Shown here piece after piece: positions 36,290-48,777 of a stretch of DNA of 64,000 nt. The translations under genes and the position numbers were made by a program. The stretch lies in NCBI GenBank assembly GCA_947034885.2, contig OX344757.2:3100001-3164000 (forward strand), given 5' to 3'. The DNA comes from Thuidium tamariscinum (lineage: Eukaryota; Streptophyta; Bryopsida; Hypnales; Thuidiaceae). Position 1 is the first letter of the stretch. Each line of letters starts with the position of its first letter. The notes below the pieces were generated by a model. The model worked only from the letters and a program-made list of their open reading frames with translations, was not told the DNA's origin and made no database searches.

Positions 36290-36536
36290 GCACAGTTGCT
36301 AGTATGTGAGCATAGAAGTGAGAGCTTATGAGCGTCAAAGATGATGCACTTATAGTATAGGTGCTTATACTATGGAAACCTTCCATGATAAGGGTGTATT
36401 TATACTATAGGTACTTATATTATAGGTAGTTTTACTATAAACACCTTCAAAGGTGGTAGTATATCTATTTATATACATATTAGAAGCTTACATGCTCACA
36501 TGTTCATGCTCACATGCTCACCTGCTAGCATCGTTG
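36290..36536. mobile_element. Family B MITE (MULE-like), copy B2, in C7
   Basis: Same inverted ends and inner foldback as B1 at 3916-4138 (GTTGCTAGTATGTGAGCATA; GCTAGCATCGTTG). CAATTTTGG occurs at 36281-36289 and 36537-36545, a 9-bp target duplication lying within family C sequence. Confidence 0.85.
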
Positions 36537-36567
36537 CAATTTTGGATAGCTTATTACAAATGGAATT

Positions 36568-37348
36568 GGGTGATTGCAAAAAACACCTATCCTATTTTGC
36601 GTCACATATTGCATGCAAAAGTTGTTTTATGCCATAAGTATTGCAAAAATGATTGAATGAATGTGAAATTGAAAATGAAGCTTCTTCAAGTATGAAAGAG
36701 TTTATTTGAATTTTTTCAATTTCTCAAGAATAATAAAGTAGGGGGGATTGAATTTCAAACATATGTCACATATGCGGTTTTGGTGGGTTTCAGTACTATC
36801 AAATACCTATTTTGAATAATAGCATAGTAGAATTTGGTAGGTTAGGTCTTCTAATAGAAGTACACTTTTTCAGGAGAGGGATTTCCAAAATCATGTTCCA
36901 GTGTGTTTTATACCCGGTTTTATATTGGCCTAAAGTGTGCATTATTAAGGTTGAATTTATATTGAATTAACTATTTATTTTTAGTTCTAGCTTTAATATT
37001 CTATCTTTGCCCTTAGTTGGAAACAATGGACATTTTTTAAATTAATTTGTTTAGATAAATTTTCTAATTTTTAAAATAGAAATGTTGAAGTACTACTACG
37101 GATCCATAGTGCCTTCAATTTGTTCATGAAAACTTTTTTATGGCATAATTAAGTATTGCCATTCATCCTTGCCATTCACTAATGAATATTATAAGTTTTT
37201 TGAATAGTAGATTTGAAATTGAATGGACTATCTACATGTAATATTCTATGCCCCAAATAGTACTAAAGGTGACTCATAGTTCAAAAAGTACAAAAATGTT
37301 GAATATAAAAAATGCAACAAATAGTACAAGTGTTTCTTGCAATCACCC
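36568..37348. mobile_element. Family A element, copy A4, in C7
   Basis: The ends are GGGTGATTGCAAAAAACAC and GTGTTTCTTGCAATCACCC. Flanking AATT (36564-36567) and AGTT (37349-37352) fit a 4-bp duplication with one change. The interior resembles the degraded copy at 58670-59256 (ATGATTGAATGAATRTGAAA; TTTTGGTGSRTTTYAGTAC) rather than A2. No transposase frame. Confidence 0.8.
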
Positions 37349-37407
37349 AGTTATTGTTTTTTTCCTTTGAAATTTTCATACAACATGTGCCCAATGGGTA
37401 GCTTTAA

Positions 37408-38361
37408 CCCCTAAAGCCCTAAACTGCGTTTTTTGAGAACATAAATTTATTGGGCAGCTCACTACAGATGGAGTTTTTATTTTTTTTCTTTGAAATTTTG
37501 ATACAACATATGCCCAAGGAGTAGCTTTGAGGCCCGACAATTTTCATAACTTTTGACTACACGGTTAAAAAGTTATGGTAGGATATGTTGTTTTCTTTAT
37601 TCGGCGGGCACCCTGGGTAGATAAAAAAAACTTCTTCAAAAATTGATTTTTAAAAAATTTGAAATTTGAAATTTTTTTATTAGATTTTTATCTAAAAGTA
37701 AAGCTTTGAATCAATCCATTCCGATCAATGAGTTAAAAGTTATGAAGATTTTGAGTTTGGGGTAGTTAATTTGCGGCCAGTTACAGAATCTCTACAGTAC
37801 AAAAAAAAGTTTGAAATTCTTCATATAATTCAATTTTTCATATTTTTGGAAAAAAATTTTAAAAAAAGAAGGTGTAGATTGTTTATTACAACATTTTAAC
37901 CATTGGGATTGAAAATTTTCAATTCCATGAATAAAATGTTCACAATTTAGTATTTTGGCTCATTTTTTACTTCTTTCTACCTACTTATTTTTTCCTATAT
38001 GTTGTACAATTCCAAATGGTTTGAAATTTTTTGAGACTGTAGCCAACTTGCATTGAAGTATGAATTCAAAGAGTAACCACCATTTTGAATTTGTTTTCAC
38101 ACAAATGTGACCTTGTGAAGTGCAGCTGCCCGGATTTTTGCAGGGATAAAAAAACAATTTTTGTTAATTCAAATGCTTATATCTTGCAATCTACATGGTG
38201 GAAATTTCTGAAATTTTTTCCACATGTTTATAAACCACCTTACTACAAGATCCTATGATTACATGAGTCAAAAATGTGTTTTAAGAAAAAAATTGCACTT
38301 GTATTAAAAATGGCAGTTTTGGAGCATTTTTGGTGAAAACATAGTCAAAAACCTTTAGGGG
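37408..38361. mobile_element. Family C TTAA element, copy C3, nested in C7
   Basis: This 954-bp element has ends CCCCTAAAGCCC and CCTTTAGGGG with TTAA at 37404-37407 and 38362-38365. Outside, GGGTAGCT on the left and GGTGCAACAATTTTCATACC on the right together rebuild the same block that inside C3 reads GGAGTAGCTTTGAGGCCCGA. The insertion was therefore into a TTAA of another family C copy. Confidence 0.9.
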
Positions 38362-38891
38362 TTAAGGTGCAACAATTTTCATACCTTTTGACTACATGGT
38401 CAAAAAGTTATTGAATGATATGTCATTTTCATCATTAGGTAGGCAACCCAAGCAACTCATAAAACTTTTTTAAAATTATGCTTTCAAGATTTAAAAATTA
38501 GAAATTTATTCTTTAGAATTATATGTATATGGAAAGCTTTAAATCAACCTATTTTGACCAATGAGTCAAAAGTTATGAGGAGTTTAAGTTTGAAGTAGTT
38601 TGCAGCTAGTTGTAGAATCTCTACTCTACGAAAAAAGTCTGAAATTTTTTTTTAATTTAATTTTTAATTTAAATATTTTTGGAAACAAATAAGAATAGTA
38701 GGTGTAGATTATTTATTACAACATTTGAACCATTGGGAGTGGCATTTTTCAATTTGATAAATAAATTGTTTACAATTTAGTATTTTGAATCATTTTCTAC
38801 TTCTTTCAACTTACTATTTTTTTCCTATATGTTGTACAATTCCAAATGATTTGAAATTTTTCAAGCATGTATCCAACTTGCCTTGAAGAAT

Positions 38892-40093
38892 CCCGGGGAG
38901 ATCACTCCTTGTAATTTTAAGCATGCACCTGAGTTAAGAGGGTATTTAACATAGGGCTATTTACCTTCATTTTAGTAATTAAAATGACCGTATTTTTACA
39001 TATAAATTCAATCATTTGGTTTTTATAGTTAGGCTATCTTATATATAAAATTTATATGTCTAATTTTTTCATATCCATTTACAACACACTATAAAAGTAG
39101 TGTCTTACATATACACTATTTTTTTAATATATGCACTACTTGTATTGTAGTACAATTTCAAATGACAAATAAAAATGTAAAATGCAACAATAATTTTAAA
39201 TATTCTAAATTCTATGCCATGTATTCTAAACAACCTAATATGGTGAATAATAAACATTATAGAAACATTAAATATAGTTATGATACTAAAACTAAGAAAA
39301 ACACCAATACTAGCAATATAACATGAACAACATGAGAAATTGACACTCTAAAAACATTGTAGATTAACCCGAAAATATGACCTCTACTGTAAGATAGAGA
39401 CTATATATTTTATTTTTACATATGCATTTACAATGGTTTTGAATTTAGAATCAAAAAATAAAAGAGTGTTTATTAAACACTAATAAAAAGAAGATGATTC
39501 TAAACATTTACAAGTATATATTCAAGTAGTTGAGGCAAATTTAGAGTTTGTAGTGTCAAAGTATATAAAAGATTCCATGCAAATGTTGCACATTCTACAC
39601 CAATTTCTTAATGGGTACTTTGTGTGATCACAAATCTCCATAGTACAACCTCATTGTAAATTTACAGCTCAATTCTTTTTCTTGTCTTAGAACAGTAGTT
39701 TTTTACATGTTGTTATATAATTTGTATACTTAAGGAAAGATTTGTATGTACAGGCTAGAATTATTTGATGATAACAACAAATCTCTTGAAAAACATCCTT
39801 AGATTTACTAAATTGTGTAAGTTTTATCATTCAATTAAAAAAGTTTGTTTACATCTATACTCATTGTACTACAAACTTTTTATATGAACCCTATTTGTAA
39901 AGGCTAATTTATTAATAAAAATTTCTACTAAATGATGTTTATACATAGCCTAATTTATATATAATAGGATATGTGACATTTCAAGAACCCTATAGTAGTT
40001 CTACATATATATAAAATTTATCCCCTTTGAATTAAATAGACCCTATCTTTTAACTCGCGTAGTTTTCTAAAAATCGTGAGTAATCTCCTTGGG
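38892..40093. mobile_element. hAT-like element with 8-bp target duplication, in C7
   Basis: TGAAGAAT flanks both sides (38884-38891, 40094-40101). The ends are CCCGGGGAGATCACTC and, complemented, CCCAAGGAGATTACTC, imperfect 16-bp inverted repeats. Length 1202 bp, AT-rich, no transposase frame. An 8-bp duplication is typical of hAT elements. Removing the insert restores the family C block CTTGCCTTGAAGAATGAACC, matching CTTGCATTGAAGTATGAATT in C3. Confidence 0.8.
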
Positions 40094-40403
40094 TGAAGAA
40101 TGAACCCAAAGAGTAAAATCCGATTTGAACTTTTTTTCATACAAATGTAACCTTGTGAAGTGTAGCTACCTTGTTTTTTGCAGGGCCAGAAAAAACTATT
40201 TTTGTCAATTCAAATGTTAATATCTTGCAATCTACATTGTAGAAATTTCTTAAAAAAATTCTATATCTTTTCAAACTAGCATACTTGAAAGTCATATGGT
40301 TATATGTGTCAAAAAAAAAATTCTAGGATTTGCTACTTGTATTTGAAATAGGAGTTTTAGAGTGTTTTTAGTAAAAATATAGTTGAAATCATTTAGGGGT
40401 TAA

Positions 40404-42657
40404 TCCATTAAGGACCGTCGTCGTTTTTGGGGGTGGAAAAACTGTATTCTGAGTGAAGTGGACAAATGAGAATAAGTAGGAAGGTAAAGTTGTTCATCAA
40501 GATCTAATCGTATAGATGGATTCTTTGATATGCATTTCTACCTTCGTAGTGATTTCTTGTGTAGAAATGTAGTTTAAAATGAATTTTATAATGGATCTAT
40601 GTCTGAGTACAGGTTCAACTCAAAAGCATACGCTTCATGTACGTCTTCAAAATGTACTTCCTTAGGCACGCTTCTTTCTTGTTTTGAAAGCGCCACATGC
40701 TTCTTTCTTTACCGCTACCATAGTGACTACAAGGTTCCTACTTTCAAGAGAATGTCAGGATGGAGTTTTTCCAAAGGAACAATTGGGCGGAGAATGCTGA
40801 CCAGTTCAGGTGAACCTCGGCAATTGTGGTGCACGCAACTACAAGAACTGAACTGCGCACTTGCTCATTGGATCTACATGCGAGAGAAAATTAAGCCAGA
40901 GGCATGACTACAAGTCCTATGTGCAATTGACACATTGAATAGCACTAACAAATTTTTAGGTTTGAAAGAATATAAAGCACTTGTAGCACCAAGAACCTCA
41001 CTGCTCATTGCTTACACAATAAACAGACATGCCCGAAGCTGAAACCACAACAACAAAATACATTACACATGCAACATTTCAAAGGTAAATATGTAGTTTA
41101 GTTTCCCACGAAGAGGTCTAGAGGGGTGCACAATTTCTTCGTTCAAACATGACAAATTCAAAGTTGAAGTCGCACACTCCGTCTGCATCACAATGTGGCT
41201 ACCAAAGTATGGTGACACAACATATTTTGAAATATCACCATAATCCGCACTAATCACCAAAAGCTAACACAAAATGTTTTTGTTATTCTCCCATCTCAAC
41301 TCCCCCCAAATGCCAATCAAACCTTCACATGCATAAGTCTCCACATCCTACATTGTCCTACACAGTGGACAAGTACAAAATTAGGCATGTGGCAAAGACT
41401 CACTTTCTGAAGTACATCATGCCTCTACCTAACATAGTCATGTCACCAATCCTACCAATATATAACATATCCTTGACTTGTAAACATGACAAACAATCCT
41501 CACCAAGTGCAACAACTCCTTGGCTTGTCTTCCACCTCATCGAAAATATAGGCACTAGTTACTGGAATCATAAGTAGAAGACTCCACATCCTACACATCA
41601 ATATCCCAAGAGCCCACTACCGCAACTGTAAACCCCATTATCCAAAACCACTAAGATTAAGAACCACAGGGGATCAAAAGTCAAACACAACCAAACATTG
41701 TAATCTTCCAATAACACACTCACGCTCACAGAATTCCCATGCATAGCATACAAATACACACAAACATATCTTGCACCCAATCAAAAGAGTCAAGTCACCC
41801 AAACTGTAAACTGCAATCAGCTTGAAGCGATGCACCAGGCTCTCAAAGTATAAACTCGATCCACATGCGGCACTCCCCAAAGCTATCCAAGAAATCCAAT
41901 ACCCTCCCTACAATGCATACAAATTCAACAACGACGCCCACTTCAATTCAGCATTAGATGCATCAAGCACCGCAACTGAGAAAATGTAGTGACCTAACCA
42001 ACGAGGGTGCGAATCCTTCATCTAGATCGTGTGACCACAAATGCACCTTCAACACCAACCAAACCACAATTAGGGTGCCACCTTCTCAAAGCAACATAGT
42101 GCAAACCAATAAAGTCAAATTGAGCTAAATTGAAGGACGTTGGGGAAAGAAGGTGCCAAACCTACAAACATGTGCTTCAAATGCGCTTCAAATGCACCTC
42201 AGATGCACTTCAGCCTTCCAAGTGAGCTTTGCCATGACGCCAAGGAAACCTTGGATCTAGAATTCCATTGTCCACATCAACAGCAAGAAATGCCAAAGAA
42301 GTAGATAGGCAACAGCCTAAACCACTTTTCCTTCTTGACTTCTTGTATTCGCAATTTCCATTTTGGCAATCAATGAGCCTCACACGCCTAGTTCCCACTT
42401 ACAATGTACTGTATCTTTTGCAATAATAGCCATCTTTTATCATTTATTGTCATATTCGTAGCCACCCCTTCCTTGGATTTTTCCATCCCATTTCCACATG
42501 CAAGGCCGTCTTCTTCTAATTTTTTTCCCAATGAATGCAATTCATAAATCCTTACAACCGTTTTCTTTGGTCCTTCCTCCAATTTTGCTCCCAACTCTCC
42601 CCACAGTTGAAATACTACCAAAATCGACCATAGAATGGTCAACCAGTTCTTAATGGG
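40404..42657. mobile_element. 2.25-kb TTAA element with family D-like left end
   Basis: The ends are TCCATTAAGGACCG and the complement of CCCATTAAGAACTGG, with TTAA at 40400-40403 (shared with C7) and 42658-42661. The left ~80 bp match D3. The interior is richer in GC than typical for this window and holds open frames of 102 codons (40599-40907, +) and 84 codons (42388-42642, -) without recognisable domains. It could be a longer relative of family D or a D-type element that captured other DNA. No piggyBac transposase motif was seen. Confidence 0.65.
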
Positions 42658-42661
42658 TTAA

Positions 42662-45059
42662 AAAGAAGTCACCTTAATGAACACTTAGTGTCCCTAGTTG
42701 CGTCACAAGGTTCAAGGTTACATTGGTCATCATGAAAATCGTTCTTTGGAATTGCTATGTGAATCATATGTTGAAATAATCCAATAGCATTCATTGAAAG
42801 TCAAACTATTGTGCAAGACCTTTCGTTTCTATATAAAATTCTAAAGATGAAGATATACACTTTTGTCTTTTATAATAGGTCTGTATATTACCTATTTGAC
42901 TGTAAATGTCCTCTCCGTCATTTAAGGATTAATCAAACAAGTCACCTTCTTAACCTCAATGAAAGATGCCAAGTATCTACAAAAATGTGATGAAGTAGCT
43001 ACACTTTCTTGACTCACACTAGGGCAATGGCACGATATGGGTTCCAAAAAGGAGTGTCTCACTAAAACAATGTCATTTTTGGACTCATTCAATGTGTACT
43101 AGAAATTATACATTTTGTATTTGATGGAAAATTCATGTGAAAGTTGTAATATTCCTTCCAAAATACTATTGAATAAGAAAAGTTGAAGAATTTTGATATT
43201 CTTTTTTATTCATTTGTTGTAAAATCCAAAACTGTCTTAGTTTTAGATTTGAGGCAAAAAGAACAATCTAGAATACCAATTCATAGAGAAAGTGTTCATA
43301 AACATGATAATAAGCTAAAACAATGTTTGAATTATATCCATGTTTAATTTCAACTCTTAATTTGATGTCTTATTATATTTTCTTATTTATGAGAACTTTC
43401 AAAAATCACAAATTTTTACACAATTTAAAAGGACTAGGATTTCATAACATCTTCCTCTAAAAATCATATGATATACATAAATACAAACTTAATAAGGTAC
43501 ATGCCTAGTTTTTAAAATAGAAAACCTTAAATACATAGTCTTTTCACTATTATAATGTCATCAGATTCTGAATATGTTAAATTAGGAAAAAATTCAATTG
43601 TTGAATTAGACCTATATAGTATATGATTATGGTGTACTAACATGCCTTCCATAACACCATGTAATTTTTGTAATTTTCCAATATTGTTTTCATTTCCAAA
43701 TGGACATTATTCAAAAGTCCGGAGAGTTCTTAAAGTGCCATTGCCCACTAAGCATCATTCTTTTCATTAACCTAAATTCTTAGGTGTTTGAATAGTATTT
43801 AGGGGCCCCATGCTACATTGATTTAGAATGTCAAAGCATCTCCATTGCACTTGTTAGCTCAATTTCCAACCAAAATAATTGACAAAAAATTATGAGGTTT
43901 ATTGTCAAAAAACTTCAAATTTAAAAAAATCTTAGATGAAACTACCAAATTGTGGATGAATACATAATTATAGATATGAAATATGTATGAATGTGATAAT
44001 TTCTATCTAATATGCAGATGAATGTTGAAAGTTAGAGCACCACTATAACATTTTATATTGCCACTCTTGCACTTTTTTTAAAATGAAAAAAACAACCTAT
44101 TCCCAACATGACCTTGTAAGGGGCATGAAGAAAATCTTTGTTCCATCTAAAAATGGGAAGACTAAACTAGTAGGGTGGGTAGACAAACATCAATGCCATT
44201 TCCTGAGAGGATAGTCAAAAGGTGGTTCTATGAGTCCCCCCTCAACTAAAGCCCATACAAACCCACCCTCAACCAACCCCAATTCAAACTCCAACCAACC
44301 CTAACCACCTATATTTGAAACAATGAAGGGCAAACATGAAGGACAAACAATGCGGATTAGAGGGGGTATCGTATTTTTGCATCTATATAGTATTTTGTAT
44401 TTCCATATTTTAGTTCCCATATTGTACTTGTACAATATCTTTTGTCTCAATGGGGGAAATTTTTTTCTTATCAAGAATCAATGGTAGGGAGGGGGTTGTA
44501 TAGACCATCTCAAGTTGAGGAATGAGGAATGATGAAATAGGACAGAATAGAAGATACATGGGACCTCAAAATGGCCCCTAGAATGTATGTTAGCACTAAT
44601 ATTATTGTTTCTCTAAAATTAAAATAAAAAATCAAGAAAAGATAGTTCTAGCTATTTTTTATTTAAAAAGTTATTATTTCTGAAATTTTTGAATTTTTCT
44701 GAAATTTCACCAACTGTAGTTACTATTGTTCTAATTTCATGATCCTTTTTTGATCCCATTTTCTTATAATGTTAATTTGACATTGTTACTTATTTAGTAT
44801 GCAAAAAGCAAAGGGAAGACAATTTTTATGGCAAGCAATTGTGGTAGTAGAGATAGGTGCTAGTGGCAATAAGGCATCATCCCCCAACTATATATGCTCA
44901 TCGCAACCAACCAACATTCCTCAGTTTGCCAAGATGAAGAACTATACAAAGTAGTGAAATTAGATTGCTTCAAGAATTAAGTTGCCTTATCTAAAGAATT
45001 AGGATATCTAAAATATGACAGGTTGTTAATAAAACACCCCCAATAAGTTTTGACATGTT
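42662..45059. other. AT-rich DNA, nothing recognised
   Basis: No gene and no clear element boundaries. A TTAAGGATTAATC motif near 42926 could be a decayed TTAA terminus. Confidence 0.4.
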
Positions 45060-45580
45060 TCAATAATGAAAAGAACCCAAACTGAGAAGATTCTTCAACA
45101 ATTGGTGCATTCAAAAGTTGTGGTGGAGATGACCGGTGCACTGGGAGCATACGAAAACAGAATGAAAACAATGATATTAGAGTGGGTCTTGTTTTATCCC
45201 CCTCCCTTAGCGCGTACTTTAGAGCCTAGTGAAGTTGTTATTTTAAAAAAAGTCAAATTCTAAAAGTTGAGTTTTTACACATTATGGTTTTTAACCTACA
45301 CTAGATTTTGTGGAGGTTTTGGATATAGAAAAAAAAAAAAGACATGTGGTTACAAAAGACTATAAATGGATTTTTGGACCCAATCGTACAATCGGTTTGC
45401 AATTTGGAGTGAATCTCCAAAAATTAAAAACATAAGAGGTTTTTCTCTTGCATTGAGAGACTGCGAGTTCCCTAGAAGTTCCCTGAAACAGGCCTTAGTT
45501 GTTGGCTGTGATGGGAACCAATCTGATGTGGTCGAGAGACTGCCACATCAGACGGAAAAAAAATGGAAAAAGGGCCATTC
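45060..45580. repeat. Family F repeat, copy without MITE insertion
   Basis: Resembles 49850-50510 in order: GGGAGYATACRAAAWYRGAATG, CTTTAGAGCCTAGTG-like, GGTTTGCAATTTGGAGT, and a final block reading GATGTGGTCGAGAGACTGCC here and GATGTAGTCGAGAGACTGCC there. At about 45330 it lacks the hairpin MITE present in the other copy, so it serves as an empty site. An 81-codon frame at 45366 is not conserved as an open frame in the partner. Confidence 0.6.
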
Positions 45581-46796
45581 CTTCTCTGACATACTGGGTC
45601 CGAGATTATAACGACTGTGGTCAATGAAGAGGGCATGGAGGTCAATTGTGTTCTTGTTTGTGGATGCGCCAGCAACAATGATGGGTGCGAATGTTCCAAC
45701 ATGGCAGACCCGGCCTGAAACTGCCAATCACAGAGCTTGCTCGTGAATTCCGCTAATAATTATGTGCACTGGGAACTTTTAGAACTGCAACAACGAGAAC
45801 CCTTGGGAACTATAGTAAAATGGTCTTCTACAGCCTCAAAAATCCTCTTATGTTTAGTCCAATATAGATTTTAAAAATGTGGATAGAAGGGTCCCTAGTT
45901 AGAATTTGGATTAAAAACCTTAATTTGATTGAGAACCCATGGGTTTGGATGAAGAGAAAAAGGACAATTTAAGAATCAAGTTTAGAGATGTAAGACTCAA
46001 GTCAATAGGTATAAGTTTTTAGTTTGAATTTAGGTGTATATCCCTAGGTTGATTGGAAACCTATTGAAAATCCTTGAACTTGGATGAGATCAAAAGGACA
46101 ATTGTTAGAACCAAGTCAAAAAGACTAGTCCTAGGACCTAGGCATATCAAATCCAAATCAATAGGTATAAGCTTGAATTTGAATTTTTGTGGAACCCATA
46201 GATTTAAAGTTCTAAGGTGAAATCTAGTTTTTTTAGGTAGGAAAAAGGAGAAGTTGAGTGCCTTGGGCAACTACATAATGGTGCTCATTTTTCTTTTAAA
46301 ACTCTCTCTTTGTATCCACACTTTCATGTATGGGACCATTGGGTCCAATTAACATTGGAACTTTTGGAATTTTAGGCCAAGAGACCTTTGATGGTATTTT
46401 GGAGGCTCCTTGGTGCCCTTAGTTGAGGTATTTTTAAAACTTTGGAGGTTAAAGAGCCCTCTTTGTATGTATGTGTTTGTAATGTTTGTAATTTTAATTA
46501 TGTATATGAGACTTTTGAGGCTTGGGGGGTGAAGTCTGACTTAGTTGAGCTAGTTGGAGTGTGGGGTCAAGTGTTGTGGAGAGTCTTGATGGCTTTAGTG
46601 TTGGCTAGTTACTTTGTTGAGTTGCTTTGACTCTTTGAGTGGAATTTCCTTGTGGAGTGTTTTACAAGTGAGCTTAGGTTGTCTTGTCCTAATCTTAAGG
46701 TCACCTCCCTTATCATATGCCAATGCCACTTTAGAAGGCTCTTAGTGTATGAGTTTGAGTTACTAATGGAAGCTTGTGTTTTCTTAAATTTTATTG
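45581..46796. other. Unassigned DNA, nothing recognised
   Basis: Partly moderate-GC at 45580-45780, then AT-rich; no supported gene. Confidence 0.4.
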
Positions 46797-46960
46797 TGTC
46801 AAACTTGACAAATTTTGCTAAGCATCCTATATTACAACCCATATTTTTATATTAGTAATGATATCCAATGTAACATCTTGATGTTACATCAAATGTCATT
46901 GCTAACATAAAAACATGGGTTGTTACCTAGGACGCCTAACAAAATTTGTCAAGTTTGACA
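46797..46960. mobile_element. Hairpin MITE, 164 bp
   Basis: The left arm begins TGTCAAACTTGACAAATTTTG and the right arm ends with the complement AATTTGTCAAGTTTGACA. The arms continue inward almost to the centre (TAACATCTTGATGTTA). No target duplication was evident, so the superfamily is open. Confidence 0.75.
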
Positions 46961-48773
46961 TACTTTAGGTTCTTTTTAGTGACATAAAAAAACATAGGTT
47001 TCTTCAAGTGACTGTCCTCTAATCCAAGGGTCCATTATATTCATAGTGTGGCCAAGTCTTAGTAGTTTTTCAATTACTTTCTCTTCCCTAACCTCATCCT
47101 ATTGTTGAAAAATTACTAGTGAATTCCGTCAAGACAACGAAGCATTGAACCCCCTAGGATTCAACAATCTTAGTAAAAGTCTTAGTGGTGTGTCAAAAAT
47201 AAGCCTACAAGGAAGCTTTGAACCCTTTAGAGATGTAATAAGTCTTAGCTGGGTGTCAAACCTAAGCTCTAGCAAAGAATTACCCTCCTGTAGTGGCCCA
47301 ATTCAAAATTTATTTTTGAAAATATTTGGAAATCTATCCAAAATTTAGCCTCTTCCAAAGTAGGGGGTTTCTCTACATGATAGACTACAAATAAAGTAAA
47401 CATGGCCTTTGCCGGTAGCGGGCCTCCTTCACCCCTACTTGCCTAAGTCTTGTGTTTTTTTAATTTACTATCTATAAAAGATGATTTTTGTGGCAAGTAG
47501 GAGAGGTTAGCACTTTGCACCAGCTCCCAATTCTAACAACCAACTCCCCAACCTTGATACCCTCACCGATACCCCATCCCCCCAACTAAATATAGGGGCC
47601 ACGTCATAGCAACAAGTAACAAGAAGGAGGTCAAGCTAGTAAAGTTAGAGTAGACCGACACTTCCAAAAGAGAAAATAAAGGGGATCAAGCCAAAAAAAT
47701 GTTGTAGAAGACGGAAGGTGATCCCAAGTAAGTAGAAGTAGAATTGAAAGAAAGGAAGAGAGAACAATGCTTGGAGTAGAACAAGTAGAAGTGATAGAAT
47801 ATGAGAGGTAGTACTATATGCTAAATCACCCTTATAACTTTACATGGTCGAAGCTCCATAAGAGAGTAAAGAAAGGAAGGGGAATTGGGAGGCTATTTAG
47901 CCCAAGGCAAGAGGGCTCTTGAGGTCCAACCTCGGTCTTTGGATTAGCAAGTAGAAAATGCAACGGTTAGATAGGGTCTGTATCACAAGTCTTTGTATGG
48001 AGGTACATTGAGGCTCTCAAAATAGATCTACTCTTATCTAAAGAATTGTATCATAAGAATCTCCTTCAGGCAATGTGAGCCTCCATTTTATCACTTGGAA
48101 CTCACTATTTTGTTTTGTTTTTAATTTCAAAATATAGTGTGAAAAATAATACAAAAAGTTCAAAAAAGAGTGTAAAATCAAAATAGATATGTCACTTGCT
48201 ATATAATATGTGATCATATTTTGAGTATTTTATCTAATTAGATTGAAATCGCACTTGTAGATAGGTTGAAAAATACCCAAAATCCAAATAATACTCACCT
48301 TTAGTAGAATTATCCAAAGTAACCCTATCAACCATGCATGTGATGAATTTGGCTAAAATAGGTTCAAGAAAACTTGATAAGAACCCTAAAATATAGTTTC
48401 ACAAATAGATTTCAAGTTCCCTAATCAATTTTCATTTTTCGTAGAAAATCCTATTATTAACTTATAGATTAGAAAACATCAAGATGGACCAATCAAGGGA
48501 AGTAGGGAATCTATGGCCACAGGATATTTTTGTAGGGTTGAAAGTATGTTAAGAAGTCAACAACAAAGTCACTTTGCCAAGATTCCTCTTCTTGTGAAAG
48601 ATTTTTTAGAACACTACAATTGAAGGATGGTACGGGATTTTACTTTCCTTTGACAATCATGTAGAGTTTAGAAATGGGCTTGCATATCTTTTGTGGGATT
48701 CTATAGAAGGATCTATAAAAAAATTCATAATTTTTTGATACTAAAAAGATGTGTTTAAAAACAGTCAACCGCT
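46961..48773. other. Unassigned DNA, nothing recognised
   Basis: No supported gene or element ends. The sequence has modest GC in 47100-47900, with no recognisable protein similarity in the short frames. Confidence 0.4.
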
Positions 48774-48777
48774 TTAA

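Larger units (their letters stand above)
36243..40399. mobile_element. Family C TTAA element C7, holding four nested insertions
   Basis: The left end is CCCCTAAAGTTCC after TTAA (36239-36242); the right end is CATTTAGGGG before TTAA (40400-40403). The family C body is split into five pieces: 36243-36289, 36546-36567, 37353-37407, 38366-38891 and 40102-40399. The inserts are B2, A4, C3 and a hAT-like element. Subtracting the inserts and their duplicated target bases leaves about 950 bp, which is the normal family C length. This independently supports the dissection. Confidence 0.85.

Noticed and set aside
40599..40907. 102-codon frame in the 2.25-kb TTAA element as a possible transposase.
   Set aside because: No DDE motif and too short; not similar to any family I know.
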